The position numbers and the translations under genes are program-made. Below, piece after piece: positions 8,293 to 17,606 of a stretch of 64,000 nt of DNA; the stretch's first letter is position 1; each line of letters starts with the position of its first letter. This DNA is from Chryseobacterium tagetis (GTDB lineage Bacteria; Bacteroidota; Bacteroidia; Flavobacteriales; Weeksellaceae): positions 558,001 to 622,000 of the forward strand of contig NZ_JAERSE020000002.1 of assembly GCF_016735585.2 (NCBI RefSeq), given 5' to 3'. The notes beneath the pieces are model-generated. The model saw nothing but the letters and a program-made list of their open reading frames with translations. It was not told the DNA's origin and did not search any database.

Positions 8293-8359
8293 AAAAAAGA
8301 ACTGTAATCATAGATTGCTTTGATAAATCTTTTTTAATTTTATCACAAAATCATTTACA

Positions 8360-8863
8360 ATGAAAATACAAACAATGTCATTATTGATAGGGAGTGCATT
8401 TTTGGCGGCTTCTTGCTGTACTACAAAAACATACACGATAAACCCTAAAAGTGGAACACAGACCGACGGGACTGCAAAGTTTACCCAGAAAAAAAATGAA
8501 GTGGTGATGAAACTTGATGTAAAAAACCTTACACCGGGAATACACGCCGTACACATTCATGAAAAAGGAGACTGCTCTGCAGCTGACGGAACTTCTACAG
8601 GAGGACATTGGAACCCTTCAAAGAACGATCACGGTAAATGGGGAGCAGAACACTTCCACATGGGAGATATCGGAAATTTGACGGCTAATCAGGACGGAGT
8701 GGCTACGCTTACTTTCAAAACTGAAAAGTGGTGTCTTGGATGTACTGATGAGTCTAAAAACATCATTGGTAAAGGTCTTATCATCCATGCCGCAGCTGAT
8801 GATTTCCATACTCAGCCTACAGGAAATGCAGGAGGAAGAGTGGGATGTGTAGAGATTAAATAA
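8360..8863 (+). CDS. sodC: Cu/Zn superoxide dismutase, lipoprotein
   Basis: A 167-residue enzyme that converts superoxide to hydrogen peroxide and oxygen in the envelope. The signal peptide ends in a lipobox-like FLAASC, so it is probably lipidated at Cys19. All metal ligands are in place with the spacing of the family: His65, His67, His83 and His143 for copper; His83, His91, His100 and Asp103 for zinc. Cys72 and Cys163 match the conserved disulfide, and Arg160 the active-site arginine. An extra CLGC motif (125-128) is seen. It is a monocistronic gene with a bidirectional terminator. Confidence 0.95.
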   Translation: MKIQTMSLLIGSAFLAASCCTTKTYTINPKSGTQTDGTAKFTQKKNEVVMKLDVKNLTPGIHAVHIHEKGDCSAADGTSTGGHWNPSKNDHGKWGAEHFHMGDIGNLTANQDGVATLTFKTEKWCLGCTDESKNIIGKGLIIHAAADDFHTQPTGNAGGRVGCVEIK

Positions 8864-8887
8864 TCATCTGTACGATAAGTACAAAAA

Positions 8888-8917
8888 ATAACCGCTAATT
8901 TCTTAGCGGTTATTTTT
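8888..8917. terminator. Bidirectional terminator between sodC and prc
   Basis: An 11-bp stem (ATAACCGCTAA / TTAGCGGTTAT) with a TTTC loop, a T-rich tail on the plus strand and an A-rich start that gives a T tail on the minus strand. Confidence 0.85.
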
Positions 8918-8919
8918 AT

Positions 8920-11049
8920 TTATTGTTTTGCAGTCATATCTGCGAGAATGTTCATCGCTTCCTGAAGGTAAGTATCTTTTCTAAGGTTCTTCACCCATAG
9001 TTCAGATTTCTTCTTGAAGGCTTCATCTTTTTTCTCTCTTTCAAGTTCTGCAGGGAACATTGAAAATTTAAGTCCGTTATCGAATTTCGTAAGCACTTTG
9101 AATTTCTCTATCTGAGCTTTTCTTTGCTTCATCAGTTCATTAAACTTATTGATATTCAATGTAATTGTTTCTTCTTTATCCAATTTTTCTCTCCATTGTG
9201 CAGATTCAACCAACAATTGATAGTTTGAATTTTTTGCCATTCTTGCTGAGCTTGCTTTTTCCAATGCCTGAATATTGAAATAATTCAGTTTTTCGAATTT
9301 CGTAGCAGGAATTTTATCCCAAGCTAAAGCATAATCGTCATATCGCTCTCCTATTTCTGCATAAGTAAAGAAGTCTTTCATCTGAATATCTGAAACCACT
9401 CCTTTTCTTTGTGTTGATTCTCCTGTAATTCTATAGAACTTTTGAATCGTCAACTTTAAAGATCCGAAATCATCTTCTGTATTTAAGAATCTGTTTAGGT
9501 CAACAAAGGTCTGAACAGTTCCTTTTCCAAATGATTGTGGAGATCCGATTACTAAAGCTCTTCCGTTATCCTGCATCACGCCCGCAAGGATTTCTGAAGC
9601 TGAAGCAGAAAGCTCGTTCTGCATGATCACTAATGATCCTGTCCAGATTGGAGTTTCATTTTTGTTTTTCAGCGTCTGGATTTTCCCGTTTCCGTCTTTT
9701 ACCTGAACATAAGGACCTGCATTCATAAACAGTCCCATAATATCTCCTACTTCCGTTAACGATCCTCCTCCGTTATTTCTTAAGTCTAAAACAATTCCTT
9801 CGATGTTTTGCTCCTTAAGTTTGATAATTTCGTTTTTGATATCATCAGAAGCATTTCTTCCTTTGTCGTTTTCAAAATCAGCGTTGAAGCTTGGCAAGTT
9901 GATGAAACCATACTTTTTCCCATTCGGAGCATTAACTACGATACTTCTTGCAAAAGTATCTTCAATAGCTACTTCTTCACGAATCATCGTTACATCCTTT
10001 GTCGTTCCGTCTTTCTTCTGAACCGTTAAAGTAACCGGAGTTCCTTTTTCACCTCTGATCAGTCTTACCGCTTCATCAGAAAGCATTCCTACCACATTTA
10101 CTGCATCTTCTTTCGGTTTAGATTTTACTTTTAGGATCTTATCTCCTTCCGAAAGCTGTTTAGATTTCCATGCCGGAGCTCCAATGGTAAGAGCGCCTAA
10201 ATAAAGATTTCCTTTTTTCTCCTGAATAATCGCTCCAATACCGATCACTTTTCCTGTGAAGTTGGTATCAAAATCTTCTTTATCTTTTGGAGAATAATAG
10301 TTGGTATGCGGATCGAAAACTTCTGTATAAGCGTTCATATATACAGAGAACCAGTCCATTTTCTTTCTCTTTTTGAATCTCGTAAAGGTTTCTTTCACAA
10401 GATCTTTTACCTCATCTGTAGCCTGCTTTATTTTCATATCCGGAGAAAGAGGCTTGTATTTGATGGTATCTTTCAGATTGTATTTCTGAACAGAATCTTT
10501 TTTCTCTTTCTGAGCTTCTTCTTTGCTGTTCATCGACTCAACTTCCTGAAGGATATTGTATTTGATGAATTTTTTCCACTCATTATACTGTTCTTGCTTA
10601 TTAGAAGGTACTTTCTTTAATTTTGGCTCAAGAGTAAGCGTTTCGTCTTCTTCCAGATTGATGGGTTTACTGAAAATATCCTGAGTGATCTTATCAATCT
10701 CATCTACTCTTTGATACAATCTGTCGATCGTAAGTTTATAAAACGTCAAATCTCCCTGATTAAGATAATCATCTAATTTAGTTTCATGCTTACTGAACTC
10801 ATCCATATCCGACTGCAAAAAGTATCTTTTCGCCGGGTCAATCATTTCAAAATAATGCTTGTATACATCTTTAGCATAAGCATCATTGATAGGTTTTGGA
10901 CTGTAATGTAAGTAAGATAGGGTGTTTTTTACACTCACCATTATCGTCTGCATTTTCTCATCATCATTTTTAGGCGAATTGAAGCAAAACATTAGACTTG
11001 TCAATGGAATGAGGAGTAAAAATTTATTCAGCTTAAAATTTTTCCACAT
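8920..11049 (-). CDS. prc: Tail-specific (carboxy-terminal processing) protease Prc
   Basis: A 709-residue S41-family periplasmic protease. A hydrophobic N-terminus serves as signal or anchor. Next come the Prc N-terminal domain (about 30-225), a PDZ domain (about 240-340, with GIGAIIQEKKGNLYLG and GDKILKV), the S41 catalytic domain (about 350-560) and a C-terminal helical domain. The catalytic pair is probably Ser483 in SASASEI and Lys509 in SFGKGTVQ, placed as in E. coli Prc. It degrades or trims envelope proteins by their C-termini. It has its own unit, ending in the terminator shared with sodC. Confidence 0.94.
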   Translation of the reverse strand: MWKNFKLNKFLLLIPLTSLMFCFNSPKNDDEKMQTIMVSVKNTLSYLHYSPKPINDAYAKDVYKHYFEMIDPAKRYFLQSDMDEFSKHETKLDDYLNQGDLTFYKLTIDRLYQRVDEIDKITQDIFSKPINLEEDETLTLEPKLKKVPSNKQEQYNEWKKFIKYNILQEVESMNSKEEAQKEKKDSVQKYNLKDTIKYKPLSPDMKIKQATDEVKDLVKETFTRFKKRKKMDWFSVYMNAYTEVFDPHTNYYSPKDKEDFDTNFTGKVIGIGAIIQEKKGNLYLGALTIGAPAWKSKQLSEGDKILKVKSKPKEDAVNVVGMLSDEAVRLIRGEKGTPVTLTVQKKDGTTKDVTMIREEVAIEDTFARSIVVNAPNGKKYGFINLPSFNADFENDKGRNASDDIKNEIIKLKEQNIEGIVLDLRNNGGGSLTEVGDIMGLFMNAGPYVQVKDGNGKIQTLKNKNETPIWTGSLVIMQNELSASASEILAGVMQDNGRALVIGSPQSFGKGTVQTFVDLNRFLNTEDDFGSLKLTIQKFYRITGESTQRKGVVSDIQMKDFFTYAEIGERYDDYALAWDKIPATKFEKLNYFNIQALEKASSARMAKNSNYQLLVESAQWREKLDKEETITLNINKFNELMKQRKAQIEKFKVLTKFDNGLKFSMFPAELEREKKDEAFKKKSELWVKNLRKDTYLQEAMNILADMTAKQ

Positions 11050-11168
11050 AAACTGTCTGTTTTTATTAATTTTTTTAAAATAGAATAGTTAATTAGTAGT
11101 AACAATTAAATTTCTGTTACAAACTATCAAATTTAGTACCTTATTTACAAATATCGAATACTTTTAAG

Positions 11169-11176
11169 TATTTTTG
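11169..11176 (+). promoter_or_regulatory. -7 promoter element of surE
   Basis: TATTTTTG fits TAnnTTTG and lies 18 bases before the surE start codon, giving a very short leader. Confidence 0.4.
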
Positions 11177-11194
11177 TTAAAATTATATTTTTTT

Positions 11195-11965
11195 ATGGAA
11201 AGACCACTTATTCTGGTTACTAATGATGATGGAATTACAGCACCTGGTATCAGAAATCTTGTAAGCTTTATGAACGAAATCGGAGAAGTAGTTGTTGTAG
11301 CACCCAATTCTCCACAAAGCGGTAAAGGTCACGCGATCACGATCAATTCTACGCTTAGTTACGAAGAAGTACAGCTGGAAGGTCCTCAAAAGGATTTTTC
11401 GTGCAGCGGAACTCCTGTAGACTGTGTAAAAATGGCACTTGATAAGATCTTGCCAAGAAGACCGGATATTGTGGTCTCAGGAATCAATCACGGAGCCAAT
11501 TCTTCAATTAATGTTATCTATTCCGGAACGATGTCTGCAGCGGTTGAAGCGGGTGTAGAAAACCTTCCTGCAATAGGATTCTCCTTACTGGATTTCAGTT
11601 GGGAAGCTGATTTTACACAGGCAAAAGAATATATTCAGAATATCGTCAGAAAAACATTGGAAAACCCAATGCCGAAAGGAATTGTTTTAAATGTAAACAT
11701 CCCGAAACTTTTAAAAGAGGAAATAAAAGGTGTAAAAGTCTGTAAACAGGCTCATGCAAAATGGGAAGAAAGTTTCGATGAAAGAATTAATCCGCATGGT
11801 AAAAAATATTACTGGTTAACAGGATATTTCAACAATATGGATGAATCTTCGGATGCAGATGAAACGGCTTTAGCCAACGGATATATTTCTATTGTTCCGG
11901 TAAAATTTGATTTAACCGCTTACGAATATATGAATACGCTGAATGAGGTAATGAATTTTGATTAA
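11195..11965 (+). CDS. surE: 5'/3'-nucleotidase SurE
   Basis: A 256-residue survival protein SurE, a metal-dependent phosphatase of nucleoside monophosphates. The metal site motifs are ILVTNDDG at the N-terminus, APNSPQSGKGHAIT, and VSGINHGAN; the signature CSGTPVDCVK is also present. The ATG at 11195 starts directly before the conserved RPLILVTNDDG core, so an upstream TTG start is rejected. Its stop overlaps the start of the next gene by one base (TAATG), so the two are translationally coupled. Confidence 0.95.
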   Translation: MERPLILVTNDDGITAPGIRNLVSFMNEIGEVVVVAPNSPQSGKGHAITINSTLSYEEVQLEGPQKDFSCSGTPVDCVKMALDKILPRRPDIVVSGINHGANSSINVIYSGTMSAAVEAGVENLPAIGFSLLDFSWEADFTQAKEYIQNIVRKTLENPMPKGIVLNVNIPKLLKEEIKGVKVCKQAHAKWEESFDERINPHGKKYYWLTGYFNNMDESSDADETALANGYISIVPVKFDLTAYEYMNTLNEVMNFD

Positions 11966-12630
11966 TGTACAATAAGTTAGATAATCCTGTTTATTATTCA
12001 CTTAATGAATTTCACCAAAAGTTTTGCTTTCAATTTGGAGAGACAAAATTCTATAATCCTGAAATAGCAGCTTTCGGAGGTTCATCAAGTATTTCAAAAG
12101 AAAATGAAATCACAGAATATGCAAAAATATGTGATGATTTTCTGATTTTCGGAACTAAACCTGATATTGGTAATTCCAAAACAGAATTGTCTCAGCTTGT
12201 CTGCGACCAGTATATCTTGGAAGATAAAATTGAATTAGATTTTAATGAAGAAATTATTCAGCTTCAGAAAGAGCATAATGAAGAATTGCTTCAATTTATT
12301 CAAGCATTTTATCCCTATTATTTCAAAAAAAGAACACCAGAGATGGGTCGTTATTTTGGAATTTTTAAAGATGGAAAGCTCGTTGCAGTTACCGGTGAAA
12401 GGATGCAGATGAATGATTTAACTGAAGTAAGTGCCGTTATTACAAACACAGATTATCTTGGAAAAGGCTATGCCAAACAATTGGTAGCTTTTGTTTCCGG
12501 TAAAATCTTTGAAGATAATAAAACTCCATTTCTGCATGTTGCAGAAAGTAATATAGGTGCTAAAAAACTTTATGAAAAACTTGGTTTTAAACTGAGAGGT
12601 AAAATAAATTTATGGGGCATAAAAAAGTAA
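11965..12630 (+). CDS. GNAT-family N-acetyltransferase
   Basis: A 221-residue acyl-CoA-dependent acetyltransferase. The C-terminal half carries the GNAT acetyl-CoA loop as NTDYLGKGYAKQLVAFV, and later VAESNIGAKKLYEKLGFKLRG, the usual beta-alpha end of the fold. The N-terminal 110 residues are less typical, as in FR47-like members. The substrate is unknown. It is coupled to surE by a one-base overlap. The stop codon lies in the loop of the terminator hairpin. Confidence 0.88.
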   Translation: MYNKLDNPVYYSLNEFHQKFCFQFGETKFYNPEIAAFGGSSSISKENEITEYAKICDDFLIFGTKPDIGNSKTELSQLVCDQYILEDKIELDFNEEIIQLQKEHNEELLQFIQAFYPYYFKKRTPEMGRYFGIFKDGKLVAVTGERMQMNDLTEVSAVITNTDYLGKGYAKQLVAFVSGKIFEDNKTPFLHVAESNIGAKKLYEKLGFKLRGKINLWGIKK

Positions 12631-12646
12631 TTTTATGCCCTTTTTT
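12614..12646. terminator. Terminator overlapping the GNAT stop codon
   Basis: A 10-bp stem (GGGCATAAAA / TTTTATGCCC) followed by six T. It lies between convergent genes and may act in both directions. Confidence 0.8.
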
Positions 12647-12648
12647 AT

Positions 12649-14052
12649 TTAAAATAAAACTTTATCCTCTTTCCTCAATTCTTCCAAATATTTACTTTTA
12701 TCATCCCTGTAGAAAAGATTCATCGTTTCAAAAGGAATTAATTTTAAATCTTTATTTACAATATGAACACAGGATTTCTTCACTGCGCGCACATCAAAAT
12801 CATGAGCATCCATAAAGTTCATAATAATGATCCTGAACAGATTATCATAATCCAGATTCGGAGCGGAAACATCAGGAAGACAACACAATAACTGATTCAC
12901 TTTAGGCTGAACTTTATCTACGGAAATTCCTGTACTGAAAATGTCTAAAAGCTGCATCTGCAATCCTGTATCCTGCTCGTAGACAATAGTATTTCGGGTT
13001 TCATTATTCAGCAGATCAGCAGGATTGATGTATCTCGTTAAAGGAATCGTTTCACCTCCCAATTTTAAAATATACCCCATTGCCAAAGCATCCGGATTAC
13101 AGGGAACCGGAATAATATCATCTGAATTCAGCAAAGGAAACTGGTTCAGGATTTCCTGTCTTACCTCTGTGAGTGTAATTTTTTCGTGAGCAGCATCTTC
13201 TCTGTTTCTTCCTGCAATTTCAACAGGCTGAAAAGTAATTCCGCGAACGCATTTCTGTTTTAAAGCAAACTCAATGATCTTACCTATTTCATCAATATTT
13301 TTATCTTTCTGAAGAACAATAACGAGTGTTGTCGAAAGGTTTAATGCATTTAATTTTTCCAACGCTTTCATTCTTACATCTGTCAAATCTTTTCCTCTGA
13401 AATCCTGTAATACTTCAGGTTTAAAAGAATCAAACTGAAGATAAATTTCAAATTCGGGAGCATATGTAGCCAGTTTTTCAGCAAAACCCGGATCGTTGGC
13501 AATTCGTACCCCATTTGTGTTCAACATCAAATGTTTGATGGGTTTTGACTTGGCAATATCCATTATTTTGAAAAACTCAGGATGAATCGTAGGTTCTCCT
13601 CCACTGATCTGTACCACATCCGGTTCACCTTCATTTTTCACAATGATATCAAACATCGCTTCAATCTCTTCCAGACTTCTGTGACTTCCATAATGAGGCG
13701 AAGACATCGCATAACAGGTCGGACAGGTGAGATTGCATCGATCTGTCACTTCTACAATAGAAAGACAGCTGTGCTGTTCATGATCTACGCACAAACCGCA
13801 GTCATAAGGACATCCATATTCTACATCTGTTCCGAAATGTACAGGCATTTCAGAGGCTTTATTGTAGTTTCTGATGTTTTTATAATAATGAACATCGGAA
13901 GCAATTTTAGTCTTGAAAAAACCGTGATCAGGACATCTTTTCGTCATGAAAACCGCTTCATCTTCAATGATAATCTTTGCGCCTACCCTTTTCAGGCACT
14001 CAGGACAAAGACTGATTGTATAATCGTAATACGTATAGTTTCTTACCGGCAT
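12649..14052 (-). CDS. Radical SAM enzyme related to tetraether lipid synthase Tes
   Basis: A 467-residue radical SAM protein. The core cluster motif is Cys106-x3-Cys110-x2-Cys113 (DRCNLTCPTCYA), followed by the SAM-binding QISGGEPTIHPE. Before it are a rubredoxin-like set (Cys16-x2-Cys19 and Cys40-x2-His43) and an extra Cys81-x3-Cys85-x2-Cys88 (YGCPYDCGLC). Near the C-terminus are a CC pair (QLLCCLPD), KKSCVHIV and IPFETMN. This layout fits the MJ0619/Tes family, which joins unactivated lipid carbons in archaea. It is third in an operon with a small membrane protein and an Lgt-like protein, so a lipid substrate is a reasonable inference. The exact reaction is unknown. Confidence 0.85.
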   Translation of the reverse strand: MPVRNYTYYDYTISLCPECLKRVGAKIIIEDEAVFMTKRCPDHGFFKTKIASDVHYYKNIRNYNKASEMPVHFGTDVEYGCPYDCGLCVDHEQHSCLSIVEVTDRCNLTCPTCYAMSSPHYGSHRSLEEIEAMFDIIVKNEGEPDVVQISGGEPTIHPEFFKIMDIAKSKPIKHLMLNTNGVRIANDPGFAEKLATYAPEFEIYLQFDSFKPEVLQDFRGKDLTDVRMKALEKLNALNLSTTLVIVLQKDKNIDEIGKIIEFALKQKCVRGITFQPVEIAGRNREDAAHEKITLTEVRQEILNQFPLLNSDDIIPVPCNPDALAMGYILKLGGETIPLTRYINPADLLNNETRNTIVYEQDTGLQMQLLDIFSTGISVDKVQPKVNQLLCCLPDVSAPNLDYDNLFRIIIMNFMDAHDFDVRAVKKSCVHIVNKDLKLIPFETMNLFYRDDKSKYLEELRKEDKVLF

Positions 14053-14061
14053 AATATTGAA

Positions 14062-14298
14062 TTAAAGTCCACCACCACAAATTGCACCACTCACCAAACC
14101 ACAAAGAAGCAGACAAATAAGCATGGTCTGCCAATATTGTTTTTTTGAAAACTTTCTGTCATTCTTTGATTCATAGATCAGCTTCACAAAAGTGGTGATA
14201 ATAAACGAAATAAAGAGCGCCACAAGAATGATAATACCAATAATCATTGCAACCAGACCGCCCAGATTTCCAACCTCCAGTAGTGTTAAACTTTTCAT
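14062..14298 (-). CDS. Small two-helix membrane protein
   Basis: A 78-residue protein with two strongly hydrophobic segments (about 12-40 and 58-75) joined by a basic stretch (ESKNDRKFSKKQYWQ). It ends in ICGGGL. No family is recognised. It lies 10 bases after the Lgt-like gene and 9 bases before the radical SAM gene, so it is almost certainly part of the same unit. It might anchor or present substrate to the soluble radical SAM enzyme; this is a guess from position only. Confidence 0.7.
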   Translation of the reverse strand: MKSLTLLEVGNLGGLVAMIIGIIILVALFISFIITTFVKLIYESKNDRKFSKKQYWQTMLICLLLCGLVSGAICGGGL

Positions 14299-14308
14299 AT
14301 TGTGAATT

Positions 14309-15055
14309 TTAATGTGAAATTACGGTTTTTGTTTTTCTGATTTTAAAAATATAATAAATAATTACACTTATACATACCAGCTGAATCGTTCCTAAGTTTC
14401 CTATAAGTTCCAACCTCGGTTTAATAAAATCCAGCAAAAACCTGAACGTGAAATAACTCAGCATAAACAGTTGAAAAACAAAACCTGAAGGATATTTTTC
14501 TTTTCTCTGAATCTTTTTTAAAACAATCCAGAGAACAATTAAAAAAGCAATTTCATACAATGCAACTGGATGTCTTAAATAGGAATCTCCAAGATGCATT
14601 CCGAAAATAGAATCTGTTGGTAATCCGTAGGTTTCTTCATGAATTCCTGTCAGAAAACAACCAATTCTTCCGATAATCATGGCCAACATCAAAGGAAAAA
14701 CAATCAAATCACCTGTACTTTCTTTGTGTCCGACAATTTTTTTAGCCATCTCTACACCCATTAAACCAAAAGCAAGCCCTCCTACAATCGTATTATTGGT
14801 CCAGAATGTTTTAACATCAAAATGTTCGAAGAGTTTATAGGGATTTTCAAGATTTCCTATCAGTTTTGAACCCAACAAAGCTCCTGCTGTTGCACCAATA
14901 AGCACCGCTGCGGAAGTATTGAATGATACTTTTTCTTTTGATTTTCGCTTTAAATAGAAGTAAAACCGCATTCCGATGAAAATACCCAGTGTTTCAAACA
15001 CAGGATGCGCAAGAATTGTTTTACCGAAAATGTGAAAGGTAACAGGAAAATCCAT
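14309..15055 (-). CDS. Divergent prolipoprotein diacylglyceryl transferase (Lgt) paralogue
   Basis: A 248-residue multi-pass membrane protein of the Lgt family, about seven helices. It keeps the GRIGCF segment with the arginine equivalent to E. coli Arg143, the RHPVALYE motif, and the YFTFRF segment matching Tyr235 and Arg239. It lacks the catalytic-site HGGL: here the sequence is IVGGLAFGL, with Val in place of His103, and the Asn of GRLGNF is Cys. It is therefore probably not the housekeeping lipoprotein enzyme and may use phosphatidylglycerol or another lipid in a different reaction. It is the first gene of the cassette with the Tes-like enzyme. Confidence 0.8.
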   Translation of the reverse strand: MDFPVTFHIFGKTILAHPVFETLGIFIGMRFYFYLKRKSKEKVSFNTSAAVLIGATAGALLGSKLIGNLENPYKLFEHFDVKTFWTNNTIVGGLAFGLMGVEMAKKIVGHKESTGDLIVFPLMLAMIIGRIGCFLTGIHEETYGLPTDSIFGMHLGDSYLRHPVALYEIAFLIVLWIVLKKIQRKEKYPSGFVFQLFMLSYFTFRFLLDFIKPRLELIGNLGTIQLVCISVIIYYIFKIRKTKTVISH

Positions 15056-15441
15056 GGTTTCAAAAATATTGTTTTTAAATTAAAACTTTAATACTTTTTT
15101 CTATTGTCAATTCTTCTTTTATTTCCCACAGATTTTCACAAATCTTCACAGATAATTCTGTAAATCTTAACGCGAAAATGACTTAGGAAAATGGAGCGTT
15201 AAGAAAATTAATTCTGTGAACGTTAAAAATTTGAATCGAAGAACAAATACTGAATTCGCTCGAGTTTTAGAATTTTTAGAGAACAGAATTAATTTTTAGC
15301 GGAAGTTTCCAAGTCTTGAACTTTTGTTTCTTTTGTTTCAAGACAAAAGAAAATTAACTCATAAATTATTTATAAAATCTTTCTAAATCAAATTTCAAAT
15401 CAATCTTTTTCCTAATTTTAAGTAAAATAATTTTCCAAATT
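15056..15441. other. Divergent intergenic region with a hairpin
   Basis: A 386-bp gap between the Lgt-like gene and guaC. No gene is seen. It holds a perfect inverted repeat at 15327-15352 (TTTCTTTTGT, loop TTCAAG, ACAAAAGAAA). Upstream are short repeated fragments (CTTAACGCGAAAAT, GAGCGTTAAGAAAA, GAACGTTAAAAA) that resemble decayed interspersed repeats common in flavobacterial spacers. Confidence 0.5.
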
Positions 15442-16479
15442 ATGAGAATAGAATATGATATAAAGCTGGGTTTTAAAGACGTAATGTTCCGTCCGAAACG
15501 TTCTACGCTTAAATCCAGATCAGAAGTTAACTTAGAAAGAGAATTTACCTTCAGACATACAAAAAAGAAATGGAAAGGAACTCCCGTTATTGCTGCCAAT
15601 ATGGATACGGTGGGAACTTTTGAAATGGCGGTGGAACTGGCAAAAGACAAGATTGTTACTGCTATTCATAAGCACTACACTCCCGAAGAATGGACTCAGT
15701 TTTTGAATAGCCAGCCTGAAGAAATCTATCAATATATTGCACTAAGTACAGGAACCGGAAAAGCAGATGAAGAAAAAATAAAAACGATCCTCGAAAAGCA
15801 TCCAAAAATCGAGTTTCTCTGCATAGATGTAGCCAATGGTTATTCTGAGTATTTTGTGGAATTTGTGAAGAAAGCAAGAGCTAATTTTCCTGATAAAATC
15901 ATAATGGCAGGAAACGTAGTAACCGGAGAAATGGTGGAAGAGCTGCTATTGGCAGGAGCAGATATTATAAAAGTAGGAATTGGTCCCGGTTCTGTATGTA
16001 CGACCCGTGTAAAAACGGGAGTCGGTTATCCTCAGCTTTCAGCTATTATAGAATGTTCAGATGCAGCACATGGTTTAAAAGGTCATATCATTGCAGACGG
16101 AGGCTGTAAAGTTCCCGGAGATGTTTCCAAAGCATTCGGTGGCGGAGCAGATTTTGTAATGCTCGGAGGAATGTTTGCCGGACACGATGAAAGTGGCGGC
16201 GAAATCGTGGAAGAAAATGGAAAAAAATTCAGATTATTCTACGGAATGAGTTCTAAAACTGCCATGGACAAGCATTCTGGTGGTGTTGCAGAATATCGTG
16301 CTTCGGAAGGAAAAACGGTAAAAGTAGCTTATAAAGGTCCGGTTTCTGAGACGGTAAAAGATATTTTGGGAGGGGTTCGTTCTACTTGTACGTATGTAGG
16401 GGCATCTACTTTAAAAGAACTGTCTAAAAGAACAACTTTCATCCGGGTACAGGAACAAGAGAATCAAGTTTTTAATTAA
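15442..16479 (+). CDS. guaC: GMP reductase
   Basis: A 345-residue member of the IMPDH/GMPR family. It reduces GMP to IMP with NADPH and so returns guanine nucleotides to the adenine branch. The active-site loop [11 protein letters not shown] places the catalytic cysteine at residue 186, the same number as in E. coli Gua[13 protein letters not shown] and [18 protein letters not shown] form the phosphate site. It lacks the CBS domains of IMP dehydrogenase, and its length fits GuaC. It is a single-gene unit ended by a bidirectional terminator. Confidence 0.95.
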   Translation: MRIEYDIKLGFKDVMFRPKRSTLKSRSEVNLEREFTFRHTKKKWKGTPVIAANMDTVGTFEMAVELAKDKIVTAIHKHYTPEEWTQFLNSQPEEIYQYIALSTGTGKADEEKIKTILEKHPKIEFLCIDVANGYSEYFVEFVKKARANFPDKIIMAGNVVTGEMVEELLLAGADIIKVGIGPGSVCTTRVKTGVGYPQLSAIIECSDAAHGLKGHIIADGGCKVPGDVSKAFGGGADFVMLGGMFAGHDESGGEIVEENGKKFRLFYGMSSKTAMDKHSGGVAEYRASEGKTVKVAYKGPVSETVKDILGGVRSTCTYVGASTLKELSKRTTFIRVQEQENQVFN

Positions 16480-16605
16480 GCCTTAAAAATGAAAGTAATT
16501 TATTTAAGACCTTTCTAAGAGTGTCGGATAATAAATAAAAAAGATTCTCATGATATTAGTTTTTTTGGCTTTAGTTTACGACAAAGGTAACTCTATCATA
16601 AACAC

Positions 16606-16636
16606 AAAAAAATACCTCATTTGAGGTATTTTTTTG
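16606..16636. terminator. Bidirectional terminator between guaC and fabG
   Basis: Stem AATACCTCA / TGAGGTATT with a TT loop at 16611-16630, with an A run before and a T run after. Confidence 0.85.
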
Positions 16637-16677
16637 TAAAAAAAGACATAAAATTGTCTTTTTAGGTATATTTTATA

Positions 16678-17421
16678 TTAAGTTAACAGTCCTCCGTCAA
16701 CATTTAAAGTTTGTCCTGTAATGTAAGTAGACATATCACTTCCTAAGAAAACACAAGCATTTGCAATATCTGCAGGTTTTCCAAGCTTTTTCATAGGAAT
16801 TGCTTCGTTCCACTTATGAGTTGCTTTTTCATCTAAAGCAGCTGTCATTTCAGTAGCAATAAATCCCGGAGCAATCGCATTACAACGAATATTTCTTGAA
16901 CCTAATTCTAATGCAACTGATTTAGTAAATCCTATTACTCCTGCTTTAGAAGCTGCATAGTTTGCCTGTCCTGCATTTCCGCTGATTCCTACTACAGACG
17001 TCATATTGATAATAGATCCTGATTTTGCCTTCATCATTGGCTTAATCACCGCTTTTGTAAGGTTGAAAACAGAGTCTAAGTTTACTTTGATAATGGTATC
17101 CCAATCGTCTTTAGACATTCTTAATAACAAGTTATCTCTGGTAATACCTGCGTTGTTGATCAGAATATCAATCTGTCCGAACTCAGCCATTACTTCATCT
17201 ACTAATGTTTGAGCTGCATCAAAATCTGATGCATCTGACTGATACCCCTTAATTTGAGTTACAGAACTTAAAGTTTCTTCTAATTCTTTCGCTTTGTCTA
17301 CAGAACCGGCGTATGTGAATGCAACTTTTGCCCCCTGTTGAGCAAACATTTCAGCGATTCCTCTTCCGATTCCTCTTGTAGCTCCGGTAATTAGCGCTAC
17401 TTTTCCTTCTAATAGTTTCAT
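16678..17421 (-). CDS. fabG: 3-oxoacyl-[acyl-carrier-protein] reductase FabG
   Basis: A 247-residue short-chain dehydrogenase of fatty acid elongation, reducing 3-oxoacyl-ACP with NADPH. The cofactor motif is TGATRGIGRGIA, the NNAG motif is present, and the catalytic set is Ser in INMTSVVG with Tyr and Lys in YAASKAG. The close IRCNAIAPGFIATEM and the C-terminal YITGQTLNVDGG are typical of FabG. The ATG at 17421 gives the usual start MKLLEGKVALITG; an in-frame ATG four codons upstream is also possible. It is transcribed alone. Confidence 0.93.
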   Translation of the reverse strand: MKLLEGKVALITGATRGIGRGIAEMFAQQGAKVAFTYAGSVDKAKELEETLSSVTQIKGYQSDASDFDAAQTLVDEVMAEFGQIDILINNAGITRDNLLLRMSKDDWDTIIKVNLDSVFNLTKAVIKPMMKAKSGSIINMTSVVGISGNAGQANYAASKAGVIGFTKSVALELGSRNIRCNAIAPGFIATEMTAALDEKATHKWNEAIPMKKLGKPADIANACVFLGSDMSTYITGQTLNVDGGLLT

Positions 17422-17606
17422 ATTTATTGACAATTATTTCTTTATTATAACTTATCAGTCCTTATTTTTTAAAGCAGACCAAGAGGTAATTATTTTATAG
17501 AGATAAAATTTAAATGACCGCAAAGATATTATAATTTGTTATTCAATACATTTTATCTCGTCAAATTATAGAAATTTTAAGTCTTTTTTATGATTAAATA
17601 ACTTTA

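Noticed and set aside
13582..14148. 188-residue plus-strand open frame
   Set aside because: It is antisense to the radical SAM gene, with Arg/Ile/Phe-rich composition and no motif. The minus-strand gene has clear cluster cysteines.
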